In this document: positions 1 through 8,137 of the stretch, piece after piece
How the letters are laid out: every line of letters begins with the position of its first letter
Numbering within the stretch: the first letter of the stretch is position 1
NCBI RefSeq assembly: GCF_040675875.1
Contig: NZ_JBEGII010000001.1
Location: forward strand, 1,054,001-1,118,000
Reading direction: 5' to 3'
Source: Microbacterium sp. LWO12-1.2
GTDB taxonomy: Bacteria; Actinomycetota; Actinomycetes; Actinomycetales; Microbacteriaceae
Length of the DNA: 64,000 bases
Position numbers and translations under genes: made by a program
Notes under the pieces: generated by a model
Databases searched by the model: none
What the model saw: only the letters and a program-made list of their open reading frames with translations
Told to the model about the DNA's origin: nothing

Positions 1-2
1 GA

Positions 3-122
3 GTCACACGGAGATCAGGACTCGCACCGTACGGGTCCGCCAAGGCGGGCGTCGTGCTCGGCGTGATCGGGCTCGTCATCAACATCATCTTCGTGATCTT
101 GGTGTTCGGGACCGGGAGGTAG
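3..122 (+). CDS. C-terminal fragment of a small membrane protein (5' end outside window)
   Basis: An open frame enters from the left edge and stops at TAG 120-122. The 39 visible residues end in one strongly hydrophobic segment (GVVLGVIGLVINIIFVILVF) followed by only four residues. This resembles the last transmembrane helix of DUF4190-type actinobacterial membrane proteins, but the visible part is too short for a family call. The next gene starts 7 bases downstream on the same strand, so the two are probably cotranscribed. Confidence 0.6.
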   Translation, partial: VTRRSGLAPYGSAKAGVVLGVIGLVINIIFVILVFGTGR

Positions 123-128
123 TGGGAG

Positions 129-1163
129 ATGAGCAACTCGGAAATCTCGCTCTACGAAGTCCTCGAGGTCTCGCCCACTGCCGGTGACGACGCTGTTCGC
201 GAAGCCATCCACGCCGCTCGCCGGAAATGGCAGAGCCGCTCGAACCACCCGAATCTCGCCCAGCGGCAAGTCGCCGAGCAGCGTGTCGCAGCGATCGCGG
301 AAGCCGAGCGCGTCTTGCTCGACCCCGCGTCTCGCGCTCAGTACGATCACTCGCGGTCAGTGCCGCAGCAGAGCTCCAACGGTGGGGCTCCGCGACTGGT
401 GATCCCAGCGACCGGGGCGACCACCTCAGCGAAGATCGACCTGCTCCGGGTGGTGAACGTGTCTCAGCCGTCGCCGGGGCCCTTCGTGCCGGTACTCAAC
501 GCCGACAAGAGCCCGGTGATGGCGGAGGGGGAGAACTACCTTCAGCACCTCACTGGGGAAGGTGGATGCTTCTACCAGCCGTGGCCGTCAGCGCCCGTCC
601 AAGACGCCAGCCCGGGATGGGGGAACACGACGCTCTACTTCACTGACCAGCGGTTGATCTTCATCTGCCCGAACTTCGTTCGGCCGAAAGACTCGAGTGT
701 CGAGGTCGATACCGATCTCGGGCTGGGGGTCGCGATCATGGCCGCCGGAGTCCGAGGTCTGTCCCAGGCGGGAAAGAACGCGGCTGCCGCGCGGGCAGTG
801 GCAGGCAAGGCGATGGCTGCCAGCATCCCGTGGGAGTACATCGTCGAGGTCGAAGTGTGGCCGGATGTCGAGTACGGGGGTGCCGCGCTCATCTTCACGA
901 TGGTCGGTGGCGACGCGACGTACTCTGTCGGCCTCGGCATCGAGGTGCAGGATCTGAGCTGGTTCCGGCAGCAGGCTGAGTGGGCGATCCAGGTGGCCCT
1001 TCATCGGCGTCTCGAATTGCTCGGCGACGGAGTGCTCCCGTCGGAGCGCGCCGCAGTGCAGGCCATCCAGGCGAATCCCAGACCCGACTACGGTCAAGAC
1101 GGATCCCTGTCCTACATCGCACCCGTCGCGCTCGACGCGGGGAACGCGCTCACCCGGCTGTAG
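129..1163 (+). CDS. J-like domain protein with C-terminal PH/GRAM-like domain
   Basis: 344 residues, ATG at 129. Residues about 6-75 have the look of a J-domain (LYEVLEVSPTAGD at the start, PASRAQYDH at the end), but the catalytic HPD tripeptide reads HPN (residues 40-42). Residues about 150-290 contain a GNTTLYFTDQRLIFI segment typical of bacterial PH/GRAM-like domains. No transmembrane segment is obvious. The J-like part is a clear paralogue of that in the protein at 11535-12662: both carry W-Q near residue 34, RQ-(V/L)-AE, and a PAxRAxYD ending. By inference it could be a membrane-lipid-binding or substrate-binding partner of the Hsp70 encoded 9 kb downstream. The missing Asp predicts weak or no classical stimulation of Hsp70 ATPase. 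The domain call is good; the role is unknown. Confidence 0.75.
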   Translation: MSNSEISLYEVLEVSPTAGDDAVREAIHAARRKWQSRSNHPNLAQRQVAEQRVAAIAEAERVLLDPASRAQYDHSRSVPQQSSNGGAPRLVIPATGATTSAKIDLLRVVNVSQPSPGPFVPVLNADKSPVMAEGENYLQHLTGEGGCFYQPWPSAPVQDASPGWGNTTLYFTDQRLIFICPNFVRPKDSSVEVDTDLGLGVAIMAAGVRGLSQAGKNAAAARAVAGKAMAASIPWEYIVEVEVWPDVEYGGAALIFTMVGGDATYSVGLGIEVQDLSWFRQQAEWAIQVALHRRLELLGDGVLPSERAAVQAIQANPRPDYGQDGSLSYIAPVALDAGNALTRL

Positions 1164-1257
1164 TGCCACGGCATGCATTGCCAGCGGTTACTGGAGCAGG
1201 CATGAGAGCGTTCCCGGAGCCTCTCCTGCACGCGGCGGCAGCGGTCTGATCCATCTC

Positions 1258-4200
1258 TCAGCGGCGCCCGGGAATCAGCCAGGGCATGGGCTGGAACCCG
1301 GCCTCGCGATGGCCTTTCAACCGGTCGAGGGCGGCGTTGGCCAGGTGGCCGGTGAGGGTGCCGCTGTCGAGGAGCTGCTGGACGAAGGCATGATCGCCGG
1401 CGGCGATGGTGGAGACGATCACGGCATGCCCCAGATGCTCTGGCATCTGTTGAACAGCTCGGGCGAGCGCACGACGCGGCGTCGGCTCCGACGCATGGAC
1501 GAGTTGCCGCGCTATCGGGGCGAGCTTCTCGGAGATACGGCGCCTCTGCTTCGTGGACTGCGTGGCAGCAGTCCAGATAGCGACCTCCAGAAGTCGCTCC
1601 GCTGTTCCGATGGCGTCGCCGCTCGAATCTCGGTACGTGCGAAGGTAGGTCGCGATGTGATCGAAGCGGTCGGTCGCGATGATCTGGCGGCCTTTGAGGG
1701 GATACTCGCAAGTGAGCTCCCACAGCGGCTCCCACGCGCTGCGTGCACCGGAGATGGCAAGGATGGTCCGGTAGGCGGTGAACCCCGCGTCCACCAGGCG
1801 TTGCTTCGCCTTGGTGAGTTCCGCTGGTCGGGCGGGGGAGCGCAGCGGCTCGATCACCTCCGCATGGACGATGCCGAGGGCACCCATTGCTTCGTGCGGT
1901 CGGTGTCCCACGCTCGTCGGGAGCATTTCCGTCACCACCGCCTTGGCGAGCGGGTCTCGCACCGCGGCGAGGTGTTCGGCGATGGCCGCGGCAGTCGGAT
2001 CGATGAGCTCGACCTCCTGCAGGCGTCGGAGCAGAGACGCTGCCGGAAGTTGGGACGTCTCCTTCGCATCGAGTCCGTCTTCGGTCACACGGACGAGGTC
2101 ATCCAGCCGCGTGCTGGCCGCTGCCCTGCCATGCGCATGCGAGAGGAGCATGGTCAAGATGCCGTAGCGGCGTGTGGCGAGTGCCACGCTGAGGATCGCC
2201 TGGCCCACGCGTTCATCGCGATCGAGGTATGCGGGTGCCTGTTGCAGGAAGTCCAACAATGCGCTCGGGCTTCCGTCTTCGGGTACGAGCGTGCGGGGGT
2301 CTCGCTCGACATCATGAAGCACCGCCGCGGCACGTTCGTCCTTCGCAAGGGCTGCGGGTACCAGGGCGCCCAGGAGGTAGCCGGGTGTCCGCCAAAGTCT
2401 CGGCTCCTCCGGAAGGAGACCGTCGACGACGGTCGCGATGACCTCCGGAGGCGTCGCGACGTCCGCCAGTGCGGCGCGAACGGCGATCGCCCATCGCTGG
2501 GCGCTAATCGATTGCGTCTTCGAGTGCGCGGGGAGACCGTCGATGAGCGCGACGTGCATCAGGTCGGCCGCTATCTCTCTGGCCAGCGAGTCCCTGCTCA
2601 GGATCTGAACGAGGAAGGGCCCGACGATGTGTGGCGGTCCGTCTGCCGCCTCGCGGCCGAACAGGTCGCGCAGGATGCGTCGCGCATGATCATTCCGTGT
2701 GGGGCTCAGACCGCTGAGGTGCAGCGCGATCGCGTGCAGCTCGGCCGATTCGCGCACGGTCGGCGGTGTGCTGGTGATCCGATCGAACGCTCGGCTGGCG
2801 AACGTCTCCCATTCTCCGTCGGTGACGACCGGTGGGAGACTGCGTCGGCGACCGATCTGCAGGAAGACGATCTCACCCGCGGCGACGCCGATGTCACGCC
2901 GTAGGGAGGGGAAGGTGCGAGCGGTCGCCGTCGCTGCGGTGACCACTTCATCGGCGAAGTCATCGTCTGCGTCGAGCGCGGTCCAGATCTCCGCCACGCG
3001 CCGCAGGAGCTGGACCCGGCCGGTGGCGTCGGGGAGCGACCTGAGCAGGGCGAGTATGCACGCGCGCGCATACTCCGGCCGCGCGGATGCGATCAGAGCC
3101 AGGAGCTCGAACGCCGGTGCGGGCCTCCCGAGCGACGCGACCTGATGGGAGACCAGGTAGCCGATGATGTCGAGCTCCTCGACGAGGGCGCTGAGCTGCT
3201 CCGGCCAGCGTCGAGCGAGTCGTACGCAGCAGTCGACGAACGCCCGGTGCGCGTGAGCGCGATGAGTAGGCCACAATCGACGCAGCAGGACGAGCAGATC
3301 GCCGGGCTCGTCCCGCGCTGCCTGGGGCAGATGGCCCAGCAGACGAGCGATCGTATCGTCGTCGAACGTCTCGGCGATCTCGCGGCTGATCGGTGTACCG
3401 GGCACATGGCACCAGCCGAGCATGCCGATGGAGCGCAGAGATGCCGTCGGGCTCCGGAGGAGATCGCTCACCACCTCCGAAGCACCACGCCGGGTGTGCA
3501 CGTCTCGCGCGAGCAGTATCAGCAGCTGCTCGACGACCGCGCCGGTGAAGAGATCGTGTGGGTGATCCTCGATGTGGGCGATGAGCTGTGCCAGTGCGGA
3601 TGCGCCGTCGCGGATGAGGAGCGCCTTCGCCGCGATGAACTCGAAGAGCACTTGATGCGCGAAGCGAAACTCCGTCAGGTTCCCGACGAGGACGCCGCGA
3701 TGCTTCAGGCTGTCGAGGGCGGGTGAGAGTCCGGACGGGAGTGGGAGAGGCATCTCGACGCGTGGGAGTGCACTCTCAGCTCGCTGCCACGTGACGGCGG
3801 GGCTGGCGTCGGCGAGCATGAGGATGCCGAGCCGGGCGGCGACCGCGGTGAGATCGACGTTCTCGGCATAGCGCTCACTGCGCTGATCGCTGACGATTCG
3901 AAGCTGCCAGTACCGTTCGTACAGGGCGGACACGTCGAGGTCCGTGCTGGGGAGCACCCCCGCGCTCAGTTCGAAGAGCAGACGAAGCAGGAAGGGGGAG
4001 CGCAACACCTCCAACAGCGGGAGGCCGCGGGTTCGCGCCGCCTCCAGAAGATCTATGCCGCCTTCGTGGTCGTGTGCGGGCAGGTACCTCCGCATCAGGC
4101 TGCCGAGCGCCCGAGGCAGCTCCGTGGTGTCAGAGTATCCGCCGAGGTCGATGCGCATCGTCGCCCATGCCGCCGGCAGCTGGCGCTCCTCGACAGGCCG

Positions 4201-5214
4201 CACCGTGATGAGCAACGGTATTCCTGCGCTCTCCAGCTGGGTGACGAGGTCGAGCGTCTCGAGGATCAGGCTCTCGCTGTGCAGGAGCAGGTCTGCAGTG
4301 TCGAGCAGCAGGACCGGTCGGAACGATCGGTCGCGCATTCCCACGAGGTGACCGAGGAGAGCCTGTGCATCGAGCAGCCGGTGCCCGTTCGCCCCGTGGA
4401 TGAGCCACGTCGCGGAGATGAGGACCGGGGTGTGCCGCCGGGAGCGGATCTGGCCCGCCAGACTCCACAGCACACTCGACTTCCCGCTTCCTGCCTCGCC
4501 TCGGACGATCACGGTTCTCGGCGCACCCGAGATCATCTCGAGCATGCGGTCCTCGACATCGCGCCGGATATGCAGCTCAGGCGTGGGCGGAGTGCCGAGG
4601 ATCCGCTCGCCGAGCTCGCGCTCGTACTCTCCGGCGAGCCGCAGGATCCGACGTGCGTCGTCGGGCAGCTCGTCGAGCGACGGCATCCTGCGCGACGATT
4701 GCTCGTCGGTGAGGAATTCGAGAAGGACTGACAGGAACTGGCGCCAATAGTGACCGGAGGCGGCAAGAGCCCTGTCGGCGTCGAATCGGCGATACGCGAT
4801 CGCGGCCCGGCCTTCGATGGTGCAGATCTCCGTCTGACGCGCCTGGACCCGCGCGGGTCGCGAGACGTCATCGGCGATGAACACGTCGGCGTCGGGGAGG
4901 GTCAACGCGCGGAGTACGGCGATCGCGGTCTCGCGGTCGCTGAGGGTGCGCCTGCTGTCTCGCCGGTCCGTGCTGGGGGTGATGCTCTCCCGCTCGACCA
5001 GCTCATCGTGGAGACGCCCCAGAACACCTGCGGGATCCGACTGGAGAGGCGCGAGCAGATGCGGTCCGAATCCGGCCTGCTGAGCGATCTCGTCGGAAGC
5101 GAGCACCGCGTGCACACAGTCGAGGGGATGGGGTCCGCTCTCGTGCTCGTTCACGAAGTGCATCGCGTAGTGGATCAGGGCGATTCCGCTCGCCGGCGCA
5201 GGTGCGCGTGTCAT
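1258..5214 (-). CDS. Large STAND/NACHT-type P-loop NTPase with HEAT-like C-terminal half
   Basis: 1318 residues. The start is supported by GAGGAG six bases upstream of the ATG. A P-loop GEAGSGKS lies at about residues 239-246 and a hydrophobic Walker B (PVLLLDTAD) near 300-307, followed by an LLITVRP sensor-like strand and a winged-helix-like region. From roughly residue 550 onward the protein is a long run of amphipathic Leu/Ala-rich helices, as in HEAT or Armadillo solenoids. This layout (N-terminal module, NTPase, long repeat sensor) is that of STAND NTPases, a class that includes the Avs anti-phage proteins and many regulators. The first 200 residues match no effector domain I recognise. 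It is a lone minus-strand gene, convergent with the J-like gene and divergent from the FeeM/E1 pair. A defence role is inference from architecture and neighbourhood. Confidence 0.8.
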   Translation of the reverse strand: MTRAPAPASGIALIHYAMHFVNEHESGPHPLDCVHAVLASDEIAQQAGFGPHLLAPLQSDPAGVLGRLHDELVERESITPSTDRRDSRRTLSDRETAIAVLRALTLPDADVFIADDVSRPARVQARQTEICTIEGRAAIAYRRFDADRALAASGHYWRQFLSVLLEFLTDEQSSRRMPSLDELPDDARRILRLAGEYERELGERILGTPPTPELHIRRDVEDRMLEMISGAPRTVIVRGEAGSGKSSVLWSLAGQIRSRRHTPVLISATWLIHGANGHRLLDAQALLGHLVGMRDRSFRPVLLLDTADLLLHSESLILETLDLVTQLESAGIPLLITVRPVEERQLPAAWATMRIDLGGYSDTTELPRALGSLMRRYLPAHDHEGGIDLLEAARTRGLPLLEVLRSPFLLRLLFELSAGVLPSTDLDVSALYERYWQLRIVSDQRSERYAENVDLTAVAARLGILMLADASPAVTWQRAESALPRVEMPLPLPSGLSPALDSLKHRGVLVGNLTEFRFAHQVLFEFIAAKALLIRDGASALAQLIAHIEDHPHDLFTGAVVEQLLILLARDVHTRRGASEVVSDLLRSPTASLRSIGMLGWCHVPGTPISREIAETFDDDTIARLLGHLPQAARDEPGDLLVLLRRLWPTHRAHAHRAFVDCCVRLARRWPEQLSALVEELDIIGYLVSHQVASLGRPAPAFELLALIASARPEYARACILALLRSLPDATGRVQLLRRVAEIWTALDADDDFADEVVTAATATARTFPSLRRDIGVAAGEIVFLQIGRRRSLPPVVTDGEWETFASRAFDRITSTPPTVRESAELHAIALHLSGLSPTRNDHARRILRDLFGREAADGPPHIVGPFLVQILSRDSLAREIAADLMHVALIDGLPAHSKTQSISAQRWAIAVRAALADVATPPEVIATVVDGLLPEEPRLWRTPGYLLGALVPAALAKDERAAAVLHDVERDPRTLVPEDGSPSALLDFLQQAPAYLDRDERVGQAILSVALATRRYGILTMLLSHAHGRAAASTRLDDLVRVTEDGLDAKETSQLPAASLLRRLQEVELIDPTAAAIAEHLAAVRDPLAKAVVTEMLPTSVGHRPHEAMGALGIVHAEVIEPLRSPARPAELTKAKQRLVDAGFTAYRTILAISGARSAWEPLWELTCEYPLKGRQIIATDRFDHIATYLRTYRDSSGDAIGTAERLLEVAIWTAATQSTKQRRRISEKLAPIARQLVHASEPTPRRALARAVQQMPEHLGHAVIVSTIAAGDHAFVQQLLDSGTLTGHLANAALDRLKGHREAGFQPMPWLIPGRR

Positions 5215-5302
5215 CGGGTGCTCCTCATGCCCCCATCATCCCGGCTGCGCGGCGGGTCCGCACGAACGGTTACGGCGGAACGCTGACGACGCTCGCGGGG
5301 CG

Positions 5303-5323
5303 CTGACAACCGGTCTGACAACC
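5303..5323. repeat. Short direct repeat in divergent promoter region
   Basis: CTGACAACC occurs twice with a 12-base period (5303-5311 and 5315-5323) in the 205-base gap between the divergent STAND and FeeM-like genes. Read on the minus strand it gives two TTGTCA hexamers, so it could be either a regulator site or overlapping -35 elements. Confidence 0.35.
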
Positions 5324-5419
5324 CGAGTCTCGAGGGGCTCTGACGATGGTCCCACTGAACCCACGAATCGCTACGCCGACGCAGAAGGTGCGGGGTGCGT
5401 AGCCGGAAAGGAAGAGACC

Positions 5420-6142
5420 ATGGCCACATCTGAGACGAAGGTACGCAATGCCGACGTCACCCCTGAAGTCCGCACCGATGTCTTCGAAACGAGCCCTGAG
5501 AGCCGTTTCGCCGTCATCTCCCTCGGATACGGGCTGCGCGCCAACGTGCACTACACGGCGTACCTGGAGCTCCGCACTCGGGTCTACACCGCGCAGACCG
5601 GGATGCTCGGGGCGGATGCTCTCGTCGGAGGGCTCGACATCGACGACGACGATGACCGCTCGACGGCGTTCCTCGTCATCGAGAATCGCATGCCGCACCC
5701 GGTGGCGGTCGCATGCGTCCGGGTGATCGAGCGCAGCGGCAGCGATCACCGACCGATTCCCGCTGACGCGCTGTTCGATCTGGATCTGCCGGCCGGATGC
5801 GTGGAGGTCTCGCGCTACATCGCCCGGCTCGACGACCGTCCGGCTCAGGCCGGTGCCCTGGCCGAGCTGCTGCGGTCCACCATCGCTCACATCCGCCGGC
5901 GCGGTGCGGAGGAGCACATCTACGCGATCGTCGAGCGACCGCTGGAGCGTGTGCTCCGTGTCATGGGCGTGGGCGTCGAGCGGATCGCCGAGCCGATGTG
6001 GTTGGACGAGTACCAGGGCGTGAACCTCGCGATCCGACTCGACGCCGGCGCCTCGGCGGTGAATCTCGGAGGACTGCACGAGATCGATCAGCTCGATGTC
6101 GCGGTCGGATCTGTGCGGTTCTGGGGCGTGATCGAGGGATGA
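5420..6142 (+). CDS. FeeM/LuxI-like N-acyl (amino acid) synthase, GNAT fold
   Basis: 240 residues, with AAGGAAGAG just before the ATG. The layout matches autoinducer-synthase-like and N-acyl amino acid synthases: an N-terminal arginine-rich entry (YLELRTRVYTAQTG), an acidic run followed by FLVIENR, and the diagnostic E-x-S-R (VEVSRYIARL) before the C-terminal helical part. Family members transfer an acyl chain from acyl-ACP or acyl-CoA to an amino group. The stop overlaps the start of the E1-like gene by four bases (ATGA), so the two are translationally coupled. By inference the pair could make a modified acyl-amino acid or peptide: the acyltransferase acylates and the E1-like enzyme adenylates a carboxylate. 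The precise substrate cannot be read from sequence, and a plain GNAT acetyltransferase remains possible. Confidence 0.7.
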   Translation: MATSETKVRNADVTPEVRTDVFETSPESRFAVISLGYGLRANVHYTAYLELRTRVYTAQTGMLGADALVGGLDIDDDDDRSTAFLVIENRMPHPVAVACVRVIERSGSDHRPIPADALFDLDLPAGCVEVSRYIARLDDRPAQAGALAELLRSTIAHIRRRGAEEHIYAIVERPLERVLRVMGVGVERIAEPMWLDEYQGVNLAIRLDAGASAVNLGGLHEIDQLDVAVGSVRFWGVIEG

Positions 6143-7080
6143 TCACGCGACACGATGCCCACCAGGAACCGGTGCCGGCGGAGTACCGGCGGAATCTCGG
6201 GTTCTGGAGGCGCAGCGAGCAGGAGCTCATGCGCGGATCGACCATCGCGATCGCCGGCGCGGGAGGAGACGGGTTCGACCTCGCGATGGCGATCGCGATG
6301 ATGGCAGGACCGAAGGAGATCCGGATCGCGGATCCGGAGACCTTCGAGCCGGAGAACTCCAACCGTGTCGCGTGGGCCGACGCCTCGACATACGGGCGGC
6401 GCAAGGTCGAGGCGCTGGAGGAGAGCATCGCGAGGATCCGCCCCGGTACGCGGGTGACGGCCTTCCCGGAGGGGATCACCGCCGACAACGCCGACGCCTT
6501 CGTCCGCGGTGCCGACCTCGTTCTCGACGAGTCGGAGTTGCGGTATCTCCATGTGGGTACGGCGCTGGCGCGCGCCGCACGTCGTCACGGGGTCCCGAAT
6601 CTCCTCGTGATGAACATCGGCTTCGGGGCGATCGCGACCTCGTTCGCGCCTCGCAGCCGGCACACGTTCGAGCGGATGATGGGACTGCCGTCCGACATCT
6701 CGCTCGAAGATGCCGCGCAGCGCAGTCCGGATCTGGACCGTTGCGTTCCGTACGTCCCGTCTTACGGCGACCTTGACACCTTCGTCGCCACGGTGCGCGG
6801 CGCCCCTCTTCCGTCCGTCGTGCACGGAGTGAAGGCGGCCGTCAGCCTCGGGGCGACCGAAGCGCTCCTGCACCTCACACGGCGTGACGGGAATCGTCGT
6901 CGCTCGCCCGTGTACGCGCCGCACTGGGCGTACACCGATGCCATGACGCTCAGGTCCGGTCGGATCCGCTTCGCCCGAACGCGCCATTGGGCCGGTAGTG
7001 CTGTCCTCGCCGGTCGGTCCCTCCTCGGGATGAATCCGAGGGCGTCCTACGGCGCGGAAGGCGGGTCGCGTCAGGCGTGA
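6139..7080 (+). CDS. E1/ThiF/MoeB-like adenylyltransferase
   Basis: 313 residues, starting inside the ATGA overlap with the upstream gene. The Rossmann loop GAGGDG lies near residues 38-43. It is followed by an acidic residue at the end of strand 2 (IRIADPETFEPENSNRV), which matches the E1-type D-x(n)-SN-x-R signature for ATP and Mg binding. The CxxC zinc pairs of MoeB are absent. A single cysteine in DLDRCVPYV is the only plausible thioester candidate I see. The C-terminal third is basic. E1-like enzymes adenylate a C-terminal carboxylate of a ubiquitin-like protein, peptide or small acid. No ubiquitin-like, E2 or JAB gene lies nearby, so a small-molecule or peptide substrate made with the FeeM-like partner is more likely (inference). 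Confidence 0.75.
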   Translation: MITRHDAHQEPVPAEYRRNLGFWRRSEQELMRGSTIAIAGAGGDGFDLAMAIAMMAGPKEIRIADPETFEPENSNRVAWADASTYGRRKVEALEESIARIRPGTRVTAFPEGITADNADAFVRGADLVLDESELRYLHVGTALARAARRHGVPNLLVMNIGFGAIATSFAPRSRHTFERMMGLPSDISLEDAAQRSPDLDRCVPYVPSYGDLDTFVATVRGAPLPSVVHGVKAAVSLGATEALLHLTRRDGNRRRSPVYAPHWAYTDAMTLRSGRIRFARTRHWAGSAVLAGRSLLGMNPRASYGAEGGSRQA

Positions 7081-7136
7081 TGACGACCCGCGACGCGGCA
7101 TGCGTGCGATCGAGACGCCTCAGGGGCCCGGATAGC

Positions 7137-7919
7137 TCAGCCCTGGGGCGTCTCGAGGTCGACCAGCGCTTCGAGGATCCCCCAGAATCCGAGCGCGGCC
7201 GGGTGCCATTCCACCGGAGTACCGTCGATGCCCGGCTTCAGGATGATCGTGTCCGCGAGATCAGGGTTGACCAGCCTGCGCTGGGCGAGTCCTTCGACGA
7301 CGGCGGCACCCAGGCCGGCAAGCAGCTCGGACGACGCTCCCGGAAGGAACGAGAACCCGAGCCCGGCGAGGGCCTCGCCGTAGAACGTCGATGTTCGTTC
7401 GATGAACTGTCGTTCGGTATCGCGCAGCGCGGCGACGAGACGATCCCGGTTCGCGTCATCGGCGAGGCTGCTCGCCGTCGTGATCAGGGTGACGTGCGTT
7501 CGCCATGCCGTGGAATCGCTGAAGTGATCGAAGTTCCGGCGCGTCGCGACTCGCACGACTTCTCGCAGCACGGCGACCCGACCCTCGTGGGTGACGAGCA
7601 GGTGCTGGTTGCCTTCGATCACCCCGTAGGCCGCGTCCTGAGTACCAGGGTAGAACATGGCGTCGTGCGATTCCGATGAGGTGGCGAGCTCGATCAGCAG
7701 ATCGGCGAAGAAGTTCTCCTTGGCGGGCCAGAGACGGTAGAAGGTGCTGCGGGGGAGTCCGGCCGTACGGATGAGATCTTCGATGCTGAGGTGCTCCAGG
7801 CTCACGGTGAGCCCCGTCTGGGCGAGCATCGACAGTGCCGTCGACAAGGCAAGCTCGCGTGTCTCATCAGCCGACTGCCTGTTGCTGCGCCCCGGAGCGC
7901 CCCATCCTTGCGAACTCAT
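7137..7919 (-). CDS. TetR-family transcriptional regulator
   Basis: 260 residues from the ATG at 7919; an in-frame ATG at 7934 is an alternative and neither has a strong RBS. An N-terminal helix-turn-helix of TetR type is visible: SIEDLIRTAGLPRSTFYRLWPAKENFF near residues 45-70. The long all-helical C-terminal part would bind an unknown ligand. It is convergent with the E1-like gene (56-base gap) and divergent from the recombinase-receiver protein, so the 218-base space upstream probably carries its operator. A weak 24-base dyad (CATT...AATG, 7943-7966) is the only candidate I see there. The regulated genes are unknown; the nearest ones are the flanking cassettes. Confidence 0.8.
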   Translation of the reverse strand: MSSQGWGAPGRSNRQSADETRELALSTALSMLAQTGLTVSLEHLSIEDLIRTAGLPRSTFYRLWPAKENFFADLLIELATSSESHDAMFYPGTQDAAYGVIEGNQHLLVTHEGRVAVLREVVRVATRRNFDHFSDSTAWRTHVTLITTASSLADDANRDRLVAALRDTERQFIERTSTFYGEALAGLGFSFLPGASSELLAGLGAAVVEGLAQRRLVNPDLADTIILKPGIDGTPVEWHPAALGFWGILEALVDLETPQG

Positions 7920-8137
7920 AGGTCCATTCAACATCACACTGGCATTTGGGACTGCAAGTTTCAATGTCACAGCGTGGAGGTTGGATGACGAACTGCTATG
8001 CTCGGCACAGGTCGTGCAAGGGAGATGATCCGCGCGACGGACTCGTACCGCGAGGGGAGCGTGTGGGTGCGCGAGACCGATCCACTGAGACATGGCGACG
8101 TGCGGGACGACTTCCGCGCTGATTCGCCCTCTGTCTG

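Noticed and set aside
1309..2904. 531-codon plus-strand open frame opposite the STAND NTPase
   Set aside because: It is an antisense shadow in GC-rich sequence. It has no RBS and no recognisable domain, while the minus-strand frame has P-loop and Walker B motifs and a strong RBS.
7943..7966. 24-base imperfect dyad upstream of tetR as a definite operator
   Set aside because: Only the outer four bases and a few inner ones pair; too weak to call without conservation.
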